From Sphingobium jiangsuense (GTDB lineage: Bacteria; Pseudomonadota; Alphaproteobacteria; Sphingomonadales; Sphingomonadaceae), in the NCBI RefSeq assembly GCF_014196495.1, contig NZ_JACIDT010000021.1:1-64000 (forward strand): a stretch of 64,000 bases of DNA. The letters run 5' to 3'. The notes below the pieces were generated by a model. That model was given only the letters and a program-made list of their open reading frames with translations, was not told the DNA's origin and ran no database searches. The translations under genes were made by a program, and so were the position numbers. Positions 40,685 to 49,486 of the stretch are shown here, one piece after another (position 1 is the first letter of the stretch; each line of letters starts with the position of its first letter).

Positions 40685-41575
40685 TCAGGCCCGCGCCTCC
40701 GCGAAGCCGAGCCGCGCGCTGACCCGCCGCGCGTCGCGCACCGGCGGCGCGCCGAACATCCGCGCATATTCGCGGCTGAACTGCGACAGGCTTTCATAGC
40801 CCACCGCATGGCCGACGCAGGCCGCATTCTCCCCGGCGAGCAGTTGCACCCGCGCCTGTTGCAGGCGCACATTCTTCTGGAATTGCAGCGGGCTGGTGCC
40901 CGTCGCCATCCTGAAATGGCGGTGGAACGACGCCGTGCTCATCCCCGCCATGTCCGCCAGTTCCTCTATGCTGAGCTGCCGGTTGTAATGGCGGCGCAGC
41001 CAGCCCATCACGCGGCGAATACGCGACAGACGGCTGTCGGCGCTGACCAGCTGGCGCAGCGCCAGCCCCGCCGGTTCGCGCAGCAGCCGGTACATGATCT
41101 CCCGCTCCAGCAGCGGCGCCAGCACCGGCGCGTCCTCCGGCTCGTCGAGCAGGTGGAGCAGCCGCCGCCACGGGTCGAGCAGCCGGGAGGTGACCGGGCC
41201 GGTCGCGAAGGTGCGGGCGGGGTCGTCGGCGGGCGGCGGCAGATGAGGCAGCAGCGCCGCCACCTTCTCCATGTCGAGCGCGAGGCTGACGCTGATGAAC
41301 GGCCGCTCCGCGCTCGCTTCCACCACATGGCCCCGCCCCGGCAGGTCGAGCGAGCTGACGAAATAGGATGCCGGGTCGTAGCGCAGCACCTGATCGCCGA
41401 TCATCACCTGCTTGACGCCTTGCAGCACCAGGCAGACCATCGGCACATAGATGGTCGCGGCGCCGTGGTCGGACGGACAGTCGCGCACGCGCATCCGCAA
41501 CCGGGGCACTATGGGGGTCGGCCTGTCCGCATGGCGCACCACCCGATCGATCATCTCGTCCAATATCGCCTGCAT
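40685..41575 (-). CDS. AraC-family transcriptional regulator (AraC_N type)
   Basis: This 296-residue protein pairs an N-terminal AraC_N (PF06719-like) domain, PMVCLVLQGVKQVMIGDQVL and YFVSSLDLPGRGHV, with a C-terminal double helix-turn-helix domain: LSIEELADMAGMSTASFHRH FR.. then VGYESLSQFSREYARMFGAP. The start at 41575 has AAAGG just upstream. A TTGCA-type site begins 8 bases before the start, in the gap shared with the divergent SDR gene. It may activate that SDR, a common arrangement for this subgroup. Confidence 0.9.
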   Translation of the reverse strand: MQAILDEMIDRVVRHADRPTPIVPRLRMRVRDCPSDHGAATIYVPMVCLVLQGVKQVMIGDQVLRYDPASYFVSSLDLPGRGHVVEASAERPFISVSLALDMEKVAALLPHLPPPADDPARTFATGPVTSRLLDPWRRLLHLLDEPEDAPVLAPLLEREIMYRLLREPAGLALRQLVSADSRLSRIRRVMGWLRRHYNRQLSIEELADMAGMSTASFHRHFRMATGTSPLQFQKNVRLQQARVQLLAGENAACVGHAVGYESLSQFSREYARMFGAPPVRDARRVSARLGFAEARA

Positions 41576-41582
41576 GCATCCT

Positions 41583-41594
41583 TTGTAATTGCAA
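41583..41594. promoter_or_regulatory. TTGCA-NN-TGCAA-type site at araC/SDR junction (one mismatch)
   Basis: TTGTAATTGCAA differs from the consensus at one base in the left arm. It lies 8 bases upstream of the AraC start, so a bound protein would block its translation-initiation region or promoter. Confidence 0.5.
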
Positions 41595-41741
41595 ATGTTC
41601 GCGAAAGCAATGTCCGGTTGCTTTTTATTCGCGGCAACAGGAGAGGCCGGAATGAGAGGATCGTGCAATGATTTGACCCGATCAGGCGTGGAACCGCCGC
41701 TTTCGTCCGATCATAACGGGGGAAGAGAAGGAGAAATGAGC

Positions 41742-42680
41742 ATGGCAACGAGCTTTGGCGCCGAATCCACCACAGACGAAGTGCTCGGTACTATCGACCT
41801 GACCGGAAAGCGCATGCTGGTGACGGGCGCGTCGTCCGGCCTCGGCGTCGAAACGGCGCGCGCGCTGGCCTCGCGCGGGGCGCACGTCATCGGCGCGGTG
41901 CGCGATCTGGAGAAAGGCCGCGCGGCGACGCAGGGCATTGCGGGCATCGAGCTGGTCGAGCTCGACCTGACCTCGCTGGCAAGCGTGCGCGCCTGCGCCG
42001 ATGCGCTGGCGGCGCAGGGCATGCCGCTCGATCTCGTCATCGCCAATGCGGGCGTGATGGCGATGCCCTTCGGCCTCAGCAAGGACGGGTTCGAGATGCA
42101 TTTCGCCACCAATCATCTGGGGCATTTCGTGTTCGTCAACCGGCTGGCGCCCCTGCTGCGCGCCGGGAGCCGCGTCGTTTCGCTGACGTCGGGCGGCCAT
42201 CGCGCCGGGGATGTCGATCTCGACGATCCCAATTTCGCGAACACGCCCTATAGCGACCGCGCCGCCTATGGCCGGTCGAAGACCGCCAACGCCCTTTTCG
42301 CCGTGGAGTTCGATCGGCGGCACCGCGACAAGGGCATTCGCGCGGTGGCCGTGCACCCCGGCACGATCGATACGCCCCTGTCCCGCCACCAGACGCCGGA
42401 GGCGAAGGCGGCGCAGATCGCGGCGATCAACGCCAACCTTCCCGCCGGGGCGCCCCCGTTCCGGTACAAGAGCGTGGAGCAGGGCGCGGCGACCTCCGTC
42501 TGGGCGGGCGCGGTGGCGGATGCGGACGCCGTTGGCGGGCGCTATTGCGAGAATTGCCATGTCGCGGAGATCAACGACACGCCCGGCTCCCGCGTCGGCG
42601 TGCGCTCCTATGCGATCGACCCCGACCGCGCCAGGGCGCTCTGGGCGAAGAGCAACGAGTGGACCGGCGAGGCTTTCTGA
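41742..42680 (+). CDS. Short-chain dehydrogenase/reductase
   Basis: This 312-residue SDR resembles retinol dehydrogenase/WW-domain oxidoreductase-like bacterial proteins. It has KRMLVTGASSGLGVETARAL, VIANAGVMAMPFGLSKDGFE, SRVVSLTSGGHRAG and YGRSKTANALFAVEF (Tyr-x3-Lys). AGGAG sits 8 bases before ATG 41742. An ATG at 41736 is only 2 bases from AGGAG and less likely. It is divergent from the AraC gene and probably regulated by it. Confidence 0.87.
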   Translation: MATSFGAESTTDEVLGTIDLTGKRMLVTGASSGLGVETARALASRGAHVIGAVRDLEKGRAATQGIAGIELVELDLTSLASVRACADALAAQGMPLDLVIANAGVMAMPFGLSKDGFEMHFATNHLGHFVFVNRLAPLLRAGSRVVSLTSGGHRAGDVDLDDPNFANTPYSDRAAYGRSKTANALFAVEFDRRHRDKGIRAVAVHPGTIDTPLSRHQTPEAKAAQIAAINANLPAGAPPFRYKSVEQGAATSVWAGAVADADAVGGRYCENCHVAEINDTPGSRVGVRSYAIDPDRARALWAKSNEWTGEAF

Positions 42681-42693
42681 AATCCGGCCCGGC

Positions 42694-43698
42694 TCAATAG
42701 AGATTGTCCTTATAATCCTTGTCGAGCCCCTTGCGCATCAGGCCGGGGATCGACATCACCGCGCCTGCGAGCCGCGCGCCCATGCCCCTTTCCCGGTTCG
42801 CCTTCACATGGGCGACGAATATCTTCGCCGGGTCGATCCCTTGCGCTGTCGCCTCCAGCGGCCAGAGGCGGGCGCGCTCCAGCGCCGGGCTGACCCGGAG
42901 GTCCAGCGCAAGCGGGTCGATGCGGACGGCGAGATGCGGCACCTTGCCCCGCACCGCGAACCGCGCGCGGGCCTCCTCGTCGGCGGTCAGCCGCGCCGGG
43001 CCGCCGAGGATCGCCACCCGGCTCGATCCCGGCACGATCAGCACCGCCGCGACATGAGGCTGGTCGAGGATGTTGCGGAAGCTGTCCACGCGCCGGTTGC
43101 CAGGGCGGTCGGCGAACCACAGCGCATCGTCCTCCAGCCGCGCCATGCTCCCGGCCGGATCGCCCTTCGGGCTGAGGTCGGCATGGCCGCGCGCGTCGGC
43201 GGTCGCCAGCGCCATGAAGCAGCTCGCGGCGACGAAGGCAGCGGGATCGTCCGGCGCCTCGGCCAGCGGCGCGGCCGACCAGAAGCCGGAGCGGATCAGC
43301 GCCTTGGCGCAATGGACATAGCATTCCTCGACCGCGATCACCGCCGCGCCGTCCTCTATCGCGGCGACGCGCCCGTTGACGCGCAGCGTCTCGCCGATGC
43401 CGGGCGCGAGGAAGAGCGAGCCGAAGCCCGCGCCGGGCCGCGCCAGCGCCGGATCGTCCAGCGCGGCGAGCGGCAGGCGCAGCCCGCGCGGATCGCCGCC
43501 CGCGAAGCCGGGCTTTCCGCCGCCCAAAGTGACCGCTAGCGCCGCGCCATCCCCGAAACCGGCGAACATCAGCGGCGACACGCCGAGCCAGCGCAGCGCG
43601 TTCTCGTCCAGATGGTCGATGACCTTGAGATCGATGGCGGACGGCGTCTTGCCGATGATCCCCTGAAGGGCGGAAAAAGTGTCGATGCCTTGCTTCAT
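42694..43698 (-). CDS. Pyridoxamine 5-phosphate oxidase-like FMN split-barrel protein
   Basis: This 334-residue protein appears to have two FMN-binding split-barrel halves: SPLMFAGFGDGAALAVTLGG...GSLFLAPGIGETLRVNGR and then FMALATADARGHADLSPKGD...NRRVDSFRNILDQPHVAAVL. The second half matches the general PNPOx-related FMN-binding family. ATG at 43698 is preferred; ATG at 43743 would add 15 residues with no similarity. It could be an FMN-dependent reductase or a flavin-storage protein. It is convergent with the SDR gene. Confidence 0.82.
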   Translation of the reverse strand: MKQGIDTFSALQGIIGKTPSAIDLKVIDHLDENALRWLGVSPLMFAGFGDGAALAVTLGGGKPGFAGGDPRGLRLPLAALDDPALARPGAGFGSLFLAPGIGETLRVNGRVAAIEDGAAVIAVEECYVHCAKALIRSGFWSAAPLAEAPDDPAAFVAASCFMALATADARGHADLSPKGDPAGSMARLEDDALWFADRPGNRRVDSFRNILDQPHVAAVLIVPGSSRVAILGGPARLTADEEARARFAVRGKVPHLAVRIDPLALDLRVSPALERARLWPLEATAQGIDPAKIFVAHVKANRERGMGARLAGAVMSIPGLMRKGLDKDYKDNLY

Positions 43699-43897
43699 CA
43701 AATGCCGCCTTGCGCCAGATACGTCCCGCAGGCGATCGATCACCTGCTACTAGTTCCTATTAGCAAATATGAGCACCGCCCGCCAGCCATGGCAATGATA
43801 GCAAAATGATATCTGTGCCGGAAAAGGAATATCGTGGGCATGTCGCGCGCGACGGGCATAGTCCTGCACCATAGAAACATAAATCCGAGGGGATGAT

Positions 43898-45202
43898 ATG
43901 GAAAATCAAGGCTATCGCGAGCGCCTGCTGGCGGCCCCCATGAGCCGGTTCCAGATAATGGCGGTCACGCTGGTCATCGCGCTGTGTGCGCTCGACGGGT
44001 TCGACGTGTTCGCGATCACCTTCGTCATCCCCCAGCTGGAAAAGGAATGGGGCGTCGGCAAGGCGGAGCTGGGGCTGGTGCTGTCGGCGGGCCTGTTCGG
44101 CATGGCGGCCGGGTCGCTGCTGATCGCGCCGCTGGCCGATATATGGGGGCGGCGGCGCGTGCTGCTGCCCAGCCTCGCCCTCGTCACCGCAGGGACGGCA
44201 TGGTCGGCGGCGGCATCCGGGCCGCTCGACCTCGGCCTGTCCCGCCTCGCCACCGGCATCGGCATCGGCGCGATGATCGCGATCATCAATCCGCTGGCCG
44301 CCGAATATTCCAACGCCCGCAGGCGCGACCTGTGCGTCACGCTGCTCAATCTGGGCTTTCCGGTGGGCGCAATCATCGGCGGCATGATCGCCGCATGGAT
44401 ATTGCCGCAATTCGGCTGGCGCATGCTCTTCGTCTGCGCGGCCGGGCTGGGCGTGGTGATGATCGCGCTGGCGGCCCGCTGGCTGCCCGAACCGGTGGCG
44501 AGCCTGATCGCCCGCCCGTCCCCGTCGACGCTCGACCGGGTCAATCTCTATCTGCGCCTGTGCAACCAGCCGGAGCTTTCGGCCCTGCCCGCCGCCGCCG
44601 CGAAGAAGGACCGGCCATCGGCCCTCTCGCTGCTGGCGCGGCGCGACATGGCGGTGCTGACGCTGCGGGTGATGGCGGTCTATTTCCTCTATGTCGTGTC
44701 GCTCTTCTATATCCAGAGCTGGATCCCCGCGATGGTGGTGGGGGCGGGCTTCACCCCGTCGCAGGCGGCGCATGTCTCGGTGTGGATGAACGGCGGCGGC
44801 ATCGCCGGCGGGCTGCTGCTCGGCCTCGTCGCCTCGCGCATCGGCCTGCGGCAATGCGTGGCGCTGGCCTTTGCCGCGGGCGCCGCAACCATCGCGGCGT
44901 TCGGGCTGGCGACCATCGGCATCGTCGCGCTTTCGGCGATGGCGGCGCTGCTGGGCTGCTTCACCATCGGCGGCATGGCCGGGCTCTACGCGGTCGTCTC
45001 GCGCAGCTTCCCCGCCGAGGCGAGGGCGTCCGGCACCGGGCTGGTGATCGGCGTCGGCCGCCTGGGCAGCGCGATCGCGCCCGCGACCGGCGGATTGCTG
45101 TTTTCGCTGGGCTTCGGGCAGCTGTTCGTCTCCGCGCTGATGGCGATACCGGCGGTCATAGCGGCGCTGCTGGTGCTGCGCCTGCCGTTGCGCTGGGACT
45201 GA
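43898..45202 (+). CDS. MFS transporter, aromatic acid symporter type
   Basis: This 434-residue permease has about 12 hydrophobic segments, the motif APLADIWGRRRVLL between helices 2 and 3, and DGFDVFAITFVIPQLEKEWG in helix 1. It resembles 4-hydroxybenzoate/protocatechuate transporters (PcaK-like) and is related to the MFS gene at 14207. It carries a compound across the inner membrane, and the nearby TonB receptor may bring the same compound across the outer membrane. Convergent with the GST gene through a bidirectional hairpin. Confidence 0.9.
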   Translation: MENQGYRERLLAAPMSRFQIMAVTLVIALCALDGFDVFAITFVIPQLEKEWGVGKAELGLVLSAGLFGMAAGSLLIAPLADIWGRRRVLLPSLALVTAGTAWSAAASGPLDLGLSRLATGIGIGAMIAIINPLAAEYSNARRRDLCVTLLNLGFPVGAIIGGMIAAWILPQFGWRMLFVCAAGLGVVMIALAARWLPEPVASLIARPSPSTLDRVNLYLRLCNQPELSALPAAAAKKDRPSALSLLARRDMAVLTLRVMAVYFLYVVSLFYIQSWIPAMVVGAGFTPSQAAHVSVWMNGGGIAGGLLLGLVASRIGLRQCVALAFAAGAATIAAFGLATIGIVALSAMAALLGCFTIGGMAGLYAVVSRSFPAEARASGTGLVIGVGRLGSAIAPATGGLLFSLGFGQLFVSALMAIPAVIAALLVLRLPLRWD

Positions 45203-45229
45203 TCGGCCCCCGAAGCCAGCCATAAAAAC

Positions 45230-45259
45230 CGGCCCGGTTTCCCTAAGGAAACCGGGCCG
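45230..45259 (-). terminator. Intrinsic terminator with T-run (leftward), 13-base stem
   Basis: Perfect arms CGGCCCGGTTTCC/GGAAACCGGGCCG with loop CTAA lie between the MFS and GST genes. On the minus strand the stem is followed by GTTTTTATGG, giving a real T-run, so it ends the GST transcript. It may also stop the rightward MFS transcript. Confidence 0.82.
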
Positions 45260-45286
45260 CAAGGCATCGGGAAAAGGCGCCGCGCG

Positions 45287-45937
45287 TCAGTGGCCGAGTT
45301 CGGCCCGCGCCCTGGCGTTGATATCCAGCATCGCCGCGAAGCCGGGCATCTCCGCCTTCAGCCGGTCCTCCAGCGCGACCAGCGCCGCGAAGGGCGAGGC
45401 GTCGAAACCGGCGTTGCGGGCGACGCCGAACGCCCAGTAGAGATAGACATCGACGATCGACCGCTCGCCCAGCCACCAGCCGCGCTCGGCCAGTCGCCGG
45501 TCCGCATAGCCGAAGGATTTCTTCGCCAGCTCCTTCGACCGGGAGCGCACCCCTTCGATGTCACCGTCGGTCAGCCGCTGGGGATTGGCGATGCCCCGGA
45601 TGATCGGGTGCAACGTGCCGCCGCAGAAGGACAGGCCGCCGACCGCCTCGGCCCGCGCGCGCGGCGCGCTGTCCGCCGGAAACAGCCCCGCCTCCGGCCG
45701 CAGCGCGGCGATATAGGTCAGGATCGCCGCATTTTCCGACAGCGGCACGCCGTCGATCAGCAGCAGCGGCACCTTGCCGAGCGCCGACAGCGCCAGATAG
45801 GACGGTTCGGACTGCTGCCCGGCGGTAATGTCGATCAGCTTCAGCTCATAGTCGAGGCCCGCCGCCTCCAGCGCGCAGACGGCAACCCCGGAGCATGCTC
45901 CGGGGAAGTGGTATAGGGTCAATCCGGGGTTTTCCAA
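45287..45937 (-). CDS. Glutathione S-transferase
   Basis: This 216-residue protein has a thioredoxin-like N-terminal domain (LTLYHFPGACSGVAVCALEA, GKVPLLLIDGVPLSENAAIL) and a helical C-terminal domain (AERGWWLGERSIVDVYLYWA). It resembles beta or sphingomonad Lig-type GSTs, enzymes that can cleave ether bonds or conjugate electrophiles. It starts 19 bases after the TonB receptor stop at 45957, in the same direction, and ends at a T-run terminator, so receptor and GST are likely one transcript. Confidence 0.88.
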   Translation of the reverse strand: MENPGLTLYHFPGACSGVAVCALEAAGLDYELKLIDITAGQQSEPSYLALSALGKVPLLLIDGVPLSENAAILTYIAALRPEAGLFPADSAPRARAEAVGGLSFCGGTLHPIIRGIANPQRLTDGDIEGVRSRSKELAKKSFGYADRRLAERGWWLGERSIVDVYLYWAFGVARNAGFDASPFAALVALEDRLKAEMPGFAAMLDINARARAELGH

Positions 45938-45956
45938 AACGTTCGCCCTTCCTTTT

Positions 45957-48155
45957 TCAGAACATCACCTTGCCGGTAAGGCCATAGGTGCGCGGCGGCT
46001 GGCCATAGGATATCGGATAGCCGATCGCCTGGCTGCTGGCATTGGTGATGATCTTCTCGTTCGCCAGGTTGCGGCCCCAGACGCTGAGCGAATAATGGCC
46101 GTTCGGCTCGGTCCAGGTGAGCGAGCTGTTGAGCATCACATAGCTGCCCTGCTTCAGGAAATTGTCCGGCTCGACATAATAATCGCCGTTATAGTTGCCG
46201 GTGAGGTTGAAATTGAGCGACCCGAAGGAAAATTGCTTCTGATAATCGGCGGACAGCGAGGCGACGAATTTCTGCGCCTGCGGAATGCGGTTGCCGCTGG
46301 CGACGACCGTGCCCAGCGTCGCGCCGCCGCCGGGCAGCGGCGTGCTGCCGACCGCGTTGCGATAGTCGGTGAAGCGCGCATGCAATATCTCGAAACCGCC
46401 GCTCAGGCTGAATTCGTCGGAAAGCTTCGCGTTGAAATCGACATCCACGCCATAGATGCGCGCCTTGGCGCCGTTCACCACCGTCTGCGCGAGGTTGATG
46501 AACTGGATGACCTGAAGATTCGAATAGTCGTAATAGAAACCGCCGACATTGAGCCGCAGCCTGCGGTCGAACAGCTGCATCTTCAGCCCCGCCTCATAGG
46601 CGTCCAGCCGTTCCGGCAGATAGGCGGGGTTGTTGACGTTCAATATGTTGAAGCCGCCGCTCTTGATACCGCGATTATAGGAGACATAGCCCAGCACGTC
46701 GGGCGTGAACTGATGGTCGAGCGCCACCCGCCAGGTCGGCTTCTTGATGGTGATGGAATCCGGCACCACCGCCGCCTTGGGGATGGTCAGCACCGTGCCG
46801 TCATAGCGGGTGAGGACGGTGCGCCCGTTCATGTCGCGCTTTTCATAGGTATAGCGCGCGCCGAGCGTGAGCCGCGTGTCCTGCATCACCTCGATCGACA
46901 CCTGCCCGAACGGGGCGATGGATTCGGTCGTCTCCTCGCCATAGGTCTGGCTGATCCGGTTGGACGTGGGGGCAGGCCCGGCGGGACCGTAGAAGGCCGG
47001 GAAGAACTGGCGCGTAATCGGGCTGTTGGCGGTCTTGTTCCAGAAGTAGAAGGCACCCACCGTCCAGTTGAACGTGCCGTTGTCGCTGGAAATCAACTGG
47101 ATTTCCTGCGTGAAATTCTCGTTCGGCTGATCCCCCTTGTCGACGCCGACATAGAAGACCGGCGTGCCCACCGGCACGTCGTCGAACAGATAGCTGGTGC
47201 TGCCCTTGCGCCAGGAGGTGATGGAAACCAGCCGCGCGAAATCGAGGTCATGGTCGATGTTCAGGCTGACCCCGCCGCCTTCGAACGCGGTATAGGGATC
47301 GATCGGCGAGCGCGTGTCGTAGACGCTGCCCACCGGCGCATAGGGCACGGAGAAGGACGTCCCCGGATAGGGCACGAAGCTGTAGGTCCGCTCCTTGCGG
47401 TCCATATAGTCGCCGATCAGCGTGATTTCGGTGCGCGGCCCGGCATCGACCACGATCTTGCCGCGCAGCGAGAGCGAATGCAGCAGCTGGAAGGTGTCGT
47501 GCCCGTTGGTGACATTGTCGCCGAAGCCCTTGCCCTGATCGGCATAATCGGCCGAGAAGCTGGCGGCGATGCCGTCGGTCAGGCCGCCGGACGCGAACAG
47601 CGTGCCCCGGAAGGTCGCATAATTGTCGATCCCCGCGCGCGCCATGAATTCGGCGTCCTGCGTCGGCTTCCTGGTCGTGATCTGGATGACGCCGCCGGTC
47701 GCGTTGCGGCCGAACAGCGTGCCCTGCGGCCCCTTGAGCACCGCGACCTGCTCCACGTCCGGCAACTCGCGCAGCCCCTCGCGCTGCTGCGGCAGGTAGA
47801 CGCCGTCGATATAGAGGGCGACCGGGTTCTCCACCACATTGCTGGAGGTGCCGACGCCACGGATATAGGGCTGGAACGCGCCCGCCGTCACCCGGCTGTT
47901 GAGGCCGGGCGCGATCGCGGGCAGGGTCTGGAGGTTGGTGACGCCGGAATTCTCGATCTGCGCGCCGCTGACCGCGGTGATGACGATCGGCACCTTTTGC
48001 AGGTTCTCGGCGCGCTTCTGCGCGGTGACGACGATGTCGCCCACGCCCGCCGCGCCTGTGGCGTCGGTCTGCGCCTCTTCCTGCGCCAGCGCCGGCGCGG
48101 CGGGCACCGCCGGCAGCAGCAGCGCGGAACAGAGATAGAGATGCTTCAGCTTCAT
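45957..48155 (-). CDS. TonB-dependent outer-membrane receptor (LysR-linked)
   Basis: This 732-residue receptor has signal peptide MKLKHLYLCSALLLPAVPAA, plug start GVGDIVVTAQKRAENLQKVP, plug motif AVLKGPQGTLFGRNATGGVI and C-terminal RTYGLTGKVMF. GGGGAGA lies ahead of ATG 48155. It is divergent from the LysR gene at 48309, with the 19-base LysR-type dyad at 48272 between them, so its expression should follow that regulator. The GST gene follows directly. Confidence 0.93.
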   Translation of the reverse strand: MKLKHLYLCSALLLPAVPAAPALAQEEAQTDATGAAGVGDIVVTAQKRAENLQKVPIVITAVSGAQIENSGVTNLQTLPAIAPGLNSRVTAGAFQPYIRGVGTSSNVVENPVALYIDGVYLPQQREGLRELPDVEQVAVLKGPQGTLFGRNATGGVIQITTRKPTQDAEFMARAGIDNYATFRGTLFASGGLTDGIAASFSADYADQGKGFGDNVTNGHDTFQLLHSLSLRGKIVVDAGPRTEITLIGDYMDRKERTYSFVPYPGTSFSVPYAPVGSVYDTRSPIDPYTAFEGGGVSLNIDHDLDFARLVSITSWRKGSTSYLFDDVPVGTPVFYVGVDKGDQPNENFTQEIQLISSDNGTFNWTVGAFYFWNKTANSPITRQFFPAFYGPAGPAPTSNRISQTYGEETTESIAPFGQVSIEVMQDTRLTLGARYTYEKRDMNGRTVLTRYDGTVLTIPKAAVVPDSITIKKPTWRVALDHQFTPDVLGYVSYNRGIKSGGFNILNVNNPAYLPERLDAYEAGLKMQLFDRRLRLNVGGFYYDYSNLQVIQFINLAQTVVNGAKARIYGVDVDFNAKLSDEFSLSGGFEILHARFTDYRNAVGSTPLPGGGATLGTVVASGNRIPQAQKFVASLSADYQKQFSFGSLNFNLTGNYNGDYYVEPDNFLKQGSYVMLNSSLTWTEPNGHYSLSVWGRNLANEKIITNASSQAIGYPISYGQPPRTYGLTGKVMF

Positions 48156-48271
48156 GTCGTGTCTCCCCTTCGGTCGCCCGCCTTTGGTCGCCCCGGCGGC
48201 GGGCTTTTCTGGTTGTTGCGCCAAGGCTATGGAAAGGATCCCCGCTTGCAGAGCCTCTATTTGAGTAATAA

Positions 48272-48290
48272 CGATATCAAACTGCTATCG
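48272..48290. promoter_or_regulatory. LysR-type dyad CGATATCAAACTGCTATCG
   Basis: Inverted repeat CGATA-N9-TATCG that also fits the LysR T-N11-A rule. It begins 117 bases upstream of the TonB receptor start and ends 18 bases before the LysR start. The same 19 bases occur, inverted, at 54466-54484. Confidence 0.78.
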
Positions 48291-48308
48291 GAGAGGCGGA
48301 GAGGAAGC

Positions 48309-49223
48309 ATGAAACTGAGCCAGTTGCGCGACGTGCTGGCGGTCGCGGAAGCGGGCAGCCTGCGCGCTGCCAGCCGCCATCTGGGCGTGGCTCAGCCGGT
48401 GATGACGCGCAACATCCGCGATATCGAAAATGAACTGGGCGTGGCCCTGTTCGAGCGCCATGCGCGCGGCGTCCGCCTGACCGAGATCGGCGAGGCGCTG
48501 GTCCGCCGCGCGTCGCGCATACAGGAGGAGGTCCGGCGCGCGCGCGAGGAGGTGGAGCAGCTCAAGGGCCGCGCCACCGGGCAGGTTTCGGTGACGGCCT
48601 CGACGGCGGCCAGCATCGCGATCCTGCCCCGCGCGCTCCACAATTTCCGCAAGGAATATCCAGAGGCGGTGGTCAAGGTTTCCGAGGGCCTGTTCGAGCC
48701 GGTGACGTCCGACCTGCTGGAAGGGCGGATCGATTTCTATGTCGGCGTTTTCGATCAGGAGGCCTTTTCGAACCAGTTCGTCATGGAAAAGCTGTTCGAC
48801 AACCGCCGGGTGATCGTCGCGCGCACCGGCCATCCGCTGGCGAACGCCACCCGCCTTGCCGATCTGGTCGGCGCGCAATGGGTCCGCCCGACGATGGCGA
48901 CGCGGACGAGCGAGGCGGATTTCGAGCGCATGTTCGAGCGGGCGGGGCTGCCGCCGCCGCATATCGTCATGCATTCGCGCTCCACGCTGGTGACGTTGCT
49001 GCTGGTCGCCAGTTCCGACCTGCTGACCATATTGCCGAAGCAATGGCTCGAATATCCGCTGGCCGCCGGGCAGTTCCTGTCGCTGACGGTGGACGACCCG
49101 CTGGTCGCCGCGCCGGTCTGCATCGTGCGCCGCCGCGACGTGCCGCTGACGCCGATGGCGGAACGGCTGTGCGACCTGCTGAGGCGGGCGGGGACGCATT
49201 ACGCCCACGAAGGCCGCCTTTAA
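48309..49223 (+). CDS. LysR-family transcriptional regulator
   Basis: This 304-residue protein has an N-terminal helix-turn-helix, MKLSQLRDVLAVAEAGSLRA and HLGVAQPVMTRNIRDIENEL, and a ligand-binding domain starting TGQVSVTASTAASIAILPRA. It is of the GalR/PcaQ-like LysR group that senses aromatic catabolites. GAGGAAGC precedes ATG 48309. The frame is open far upstream on the other strand of the receptor gene, which is a shadow. It likely activates the TonB receptor-GST unit and the Rieske operon 5 kb away through identical dyads. Confidence 0.92.
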   Translation: MKLSQLRDVLAVAEAGSLRAASRHLGVAQPVMTRNIRDIENELGVALFERHARGVRLTEIGEALVRRASRIQEEVRRAREEVEQLKGRATGQVSVTASTAASIAILPRALHNFRKEYPEAVVKVSEGLFEPVTSDLLEGRIDFYVGVFDQEAFSNQFVMEKLFDNRRVIVARTGHPLANATRLADLVGAQWVRPTMATRTSEADFERMFERAGLPPPHIVMHSRSTLVTLLLVASSDLLTILPKQWLEYPLAAGQFLSLTVDDPLVAAPVCIVRRRDVPLTPMAERLCDLLRRAGTHYAHEGRL

Positions 49224-49486
49224 CCGCTAAGGCCGGGGCCGTTGACTATTACGCTTTCCCGTTTTTGATGGGCAATGCCATTTGTGCTGCATCCATATTG
49301 TTCAAACTCGGTTGAGTTTCAAAAAAGCCCTTTTCTGACACCCAAATGTCCTTGCCTCCCGCTCCTGCAAGCCAAAGCGATTTGACTATCATTTTATTCT
49401 ATTTTTGATAGACAAATTGCTTTGAACGCGGCAGAAGAGACACAAGGGCTTTTGTCTCTCAAATTTCAATATTTTTGGAACTCAAC

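Noticed and set aside
43755..43766. TCCTATTAGCAA as an eighth copy of the MarR-type palindrome
   Set aside because: Only the right arm agrees; two or more mismatches in the left arm make it no better than chance, although it is near the PNPOx-like gene start.
46095..49223. A 1042-residue rightward frame covering the LysR gene and the antisense of the TonB receptor
   Set aside because: Only the last 304 residues resemble a protein (LysR). The rest is an antisense shadow common in GC-rich DNA.
49224..49486. A small antitoxin gene upstream of the Fic protein
   Set aside because: The 263-base AT-rich gap has no open frame with a plausible start and ribosome site. The Fic protein carries its own inhibitory helix and needs no separate antitoxin.
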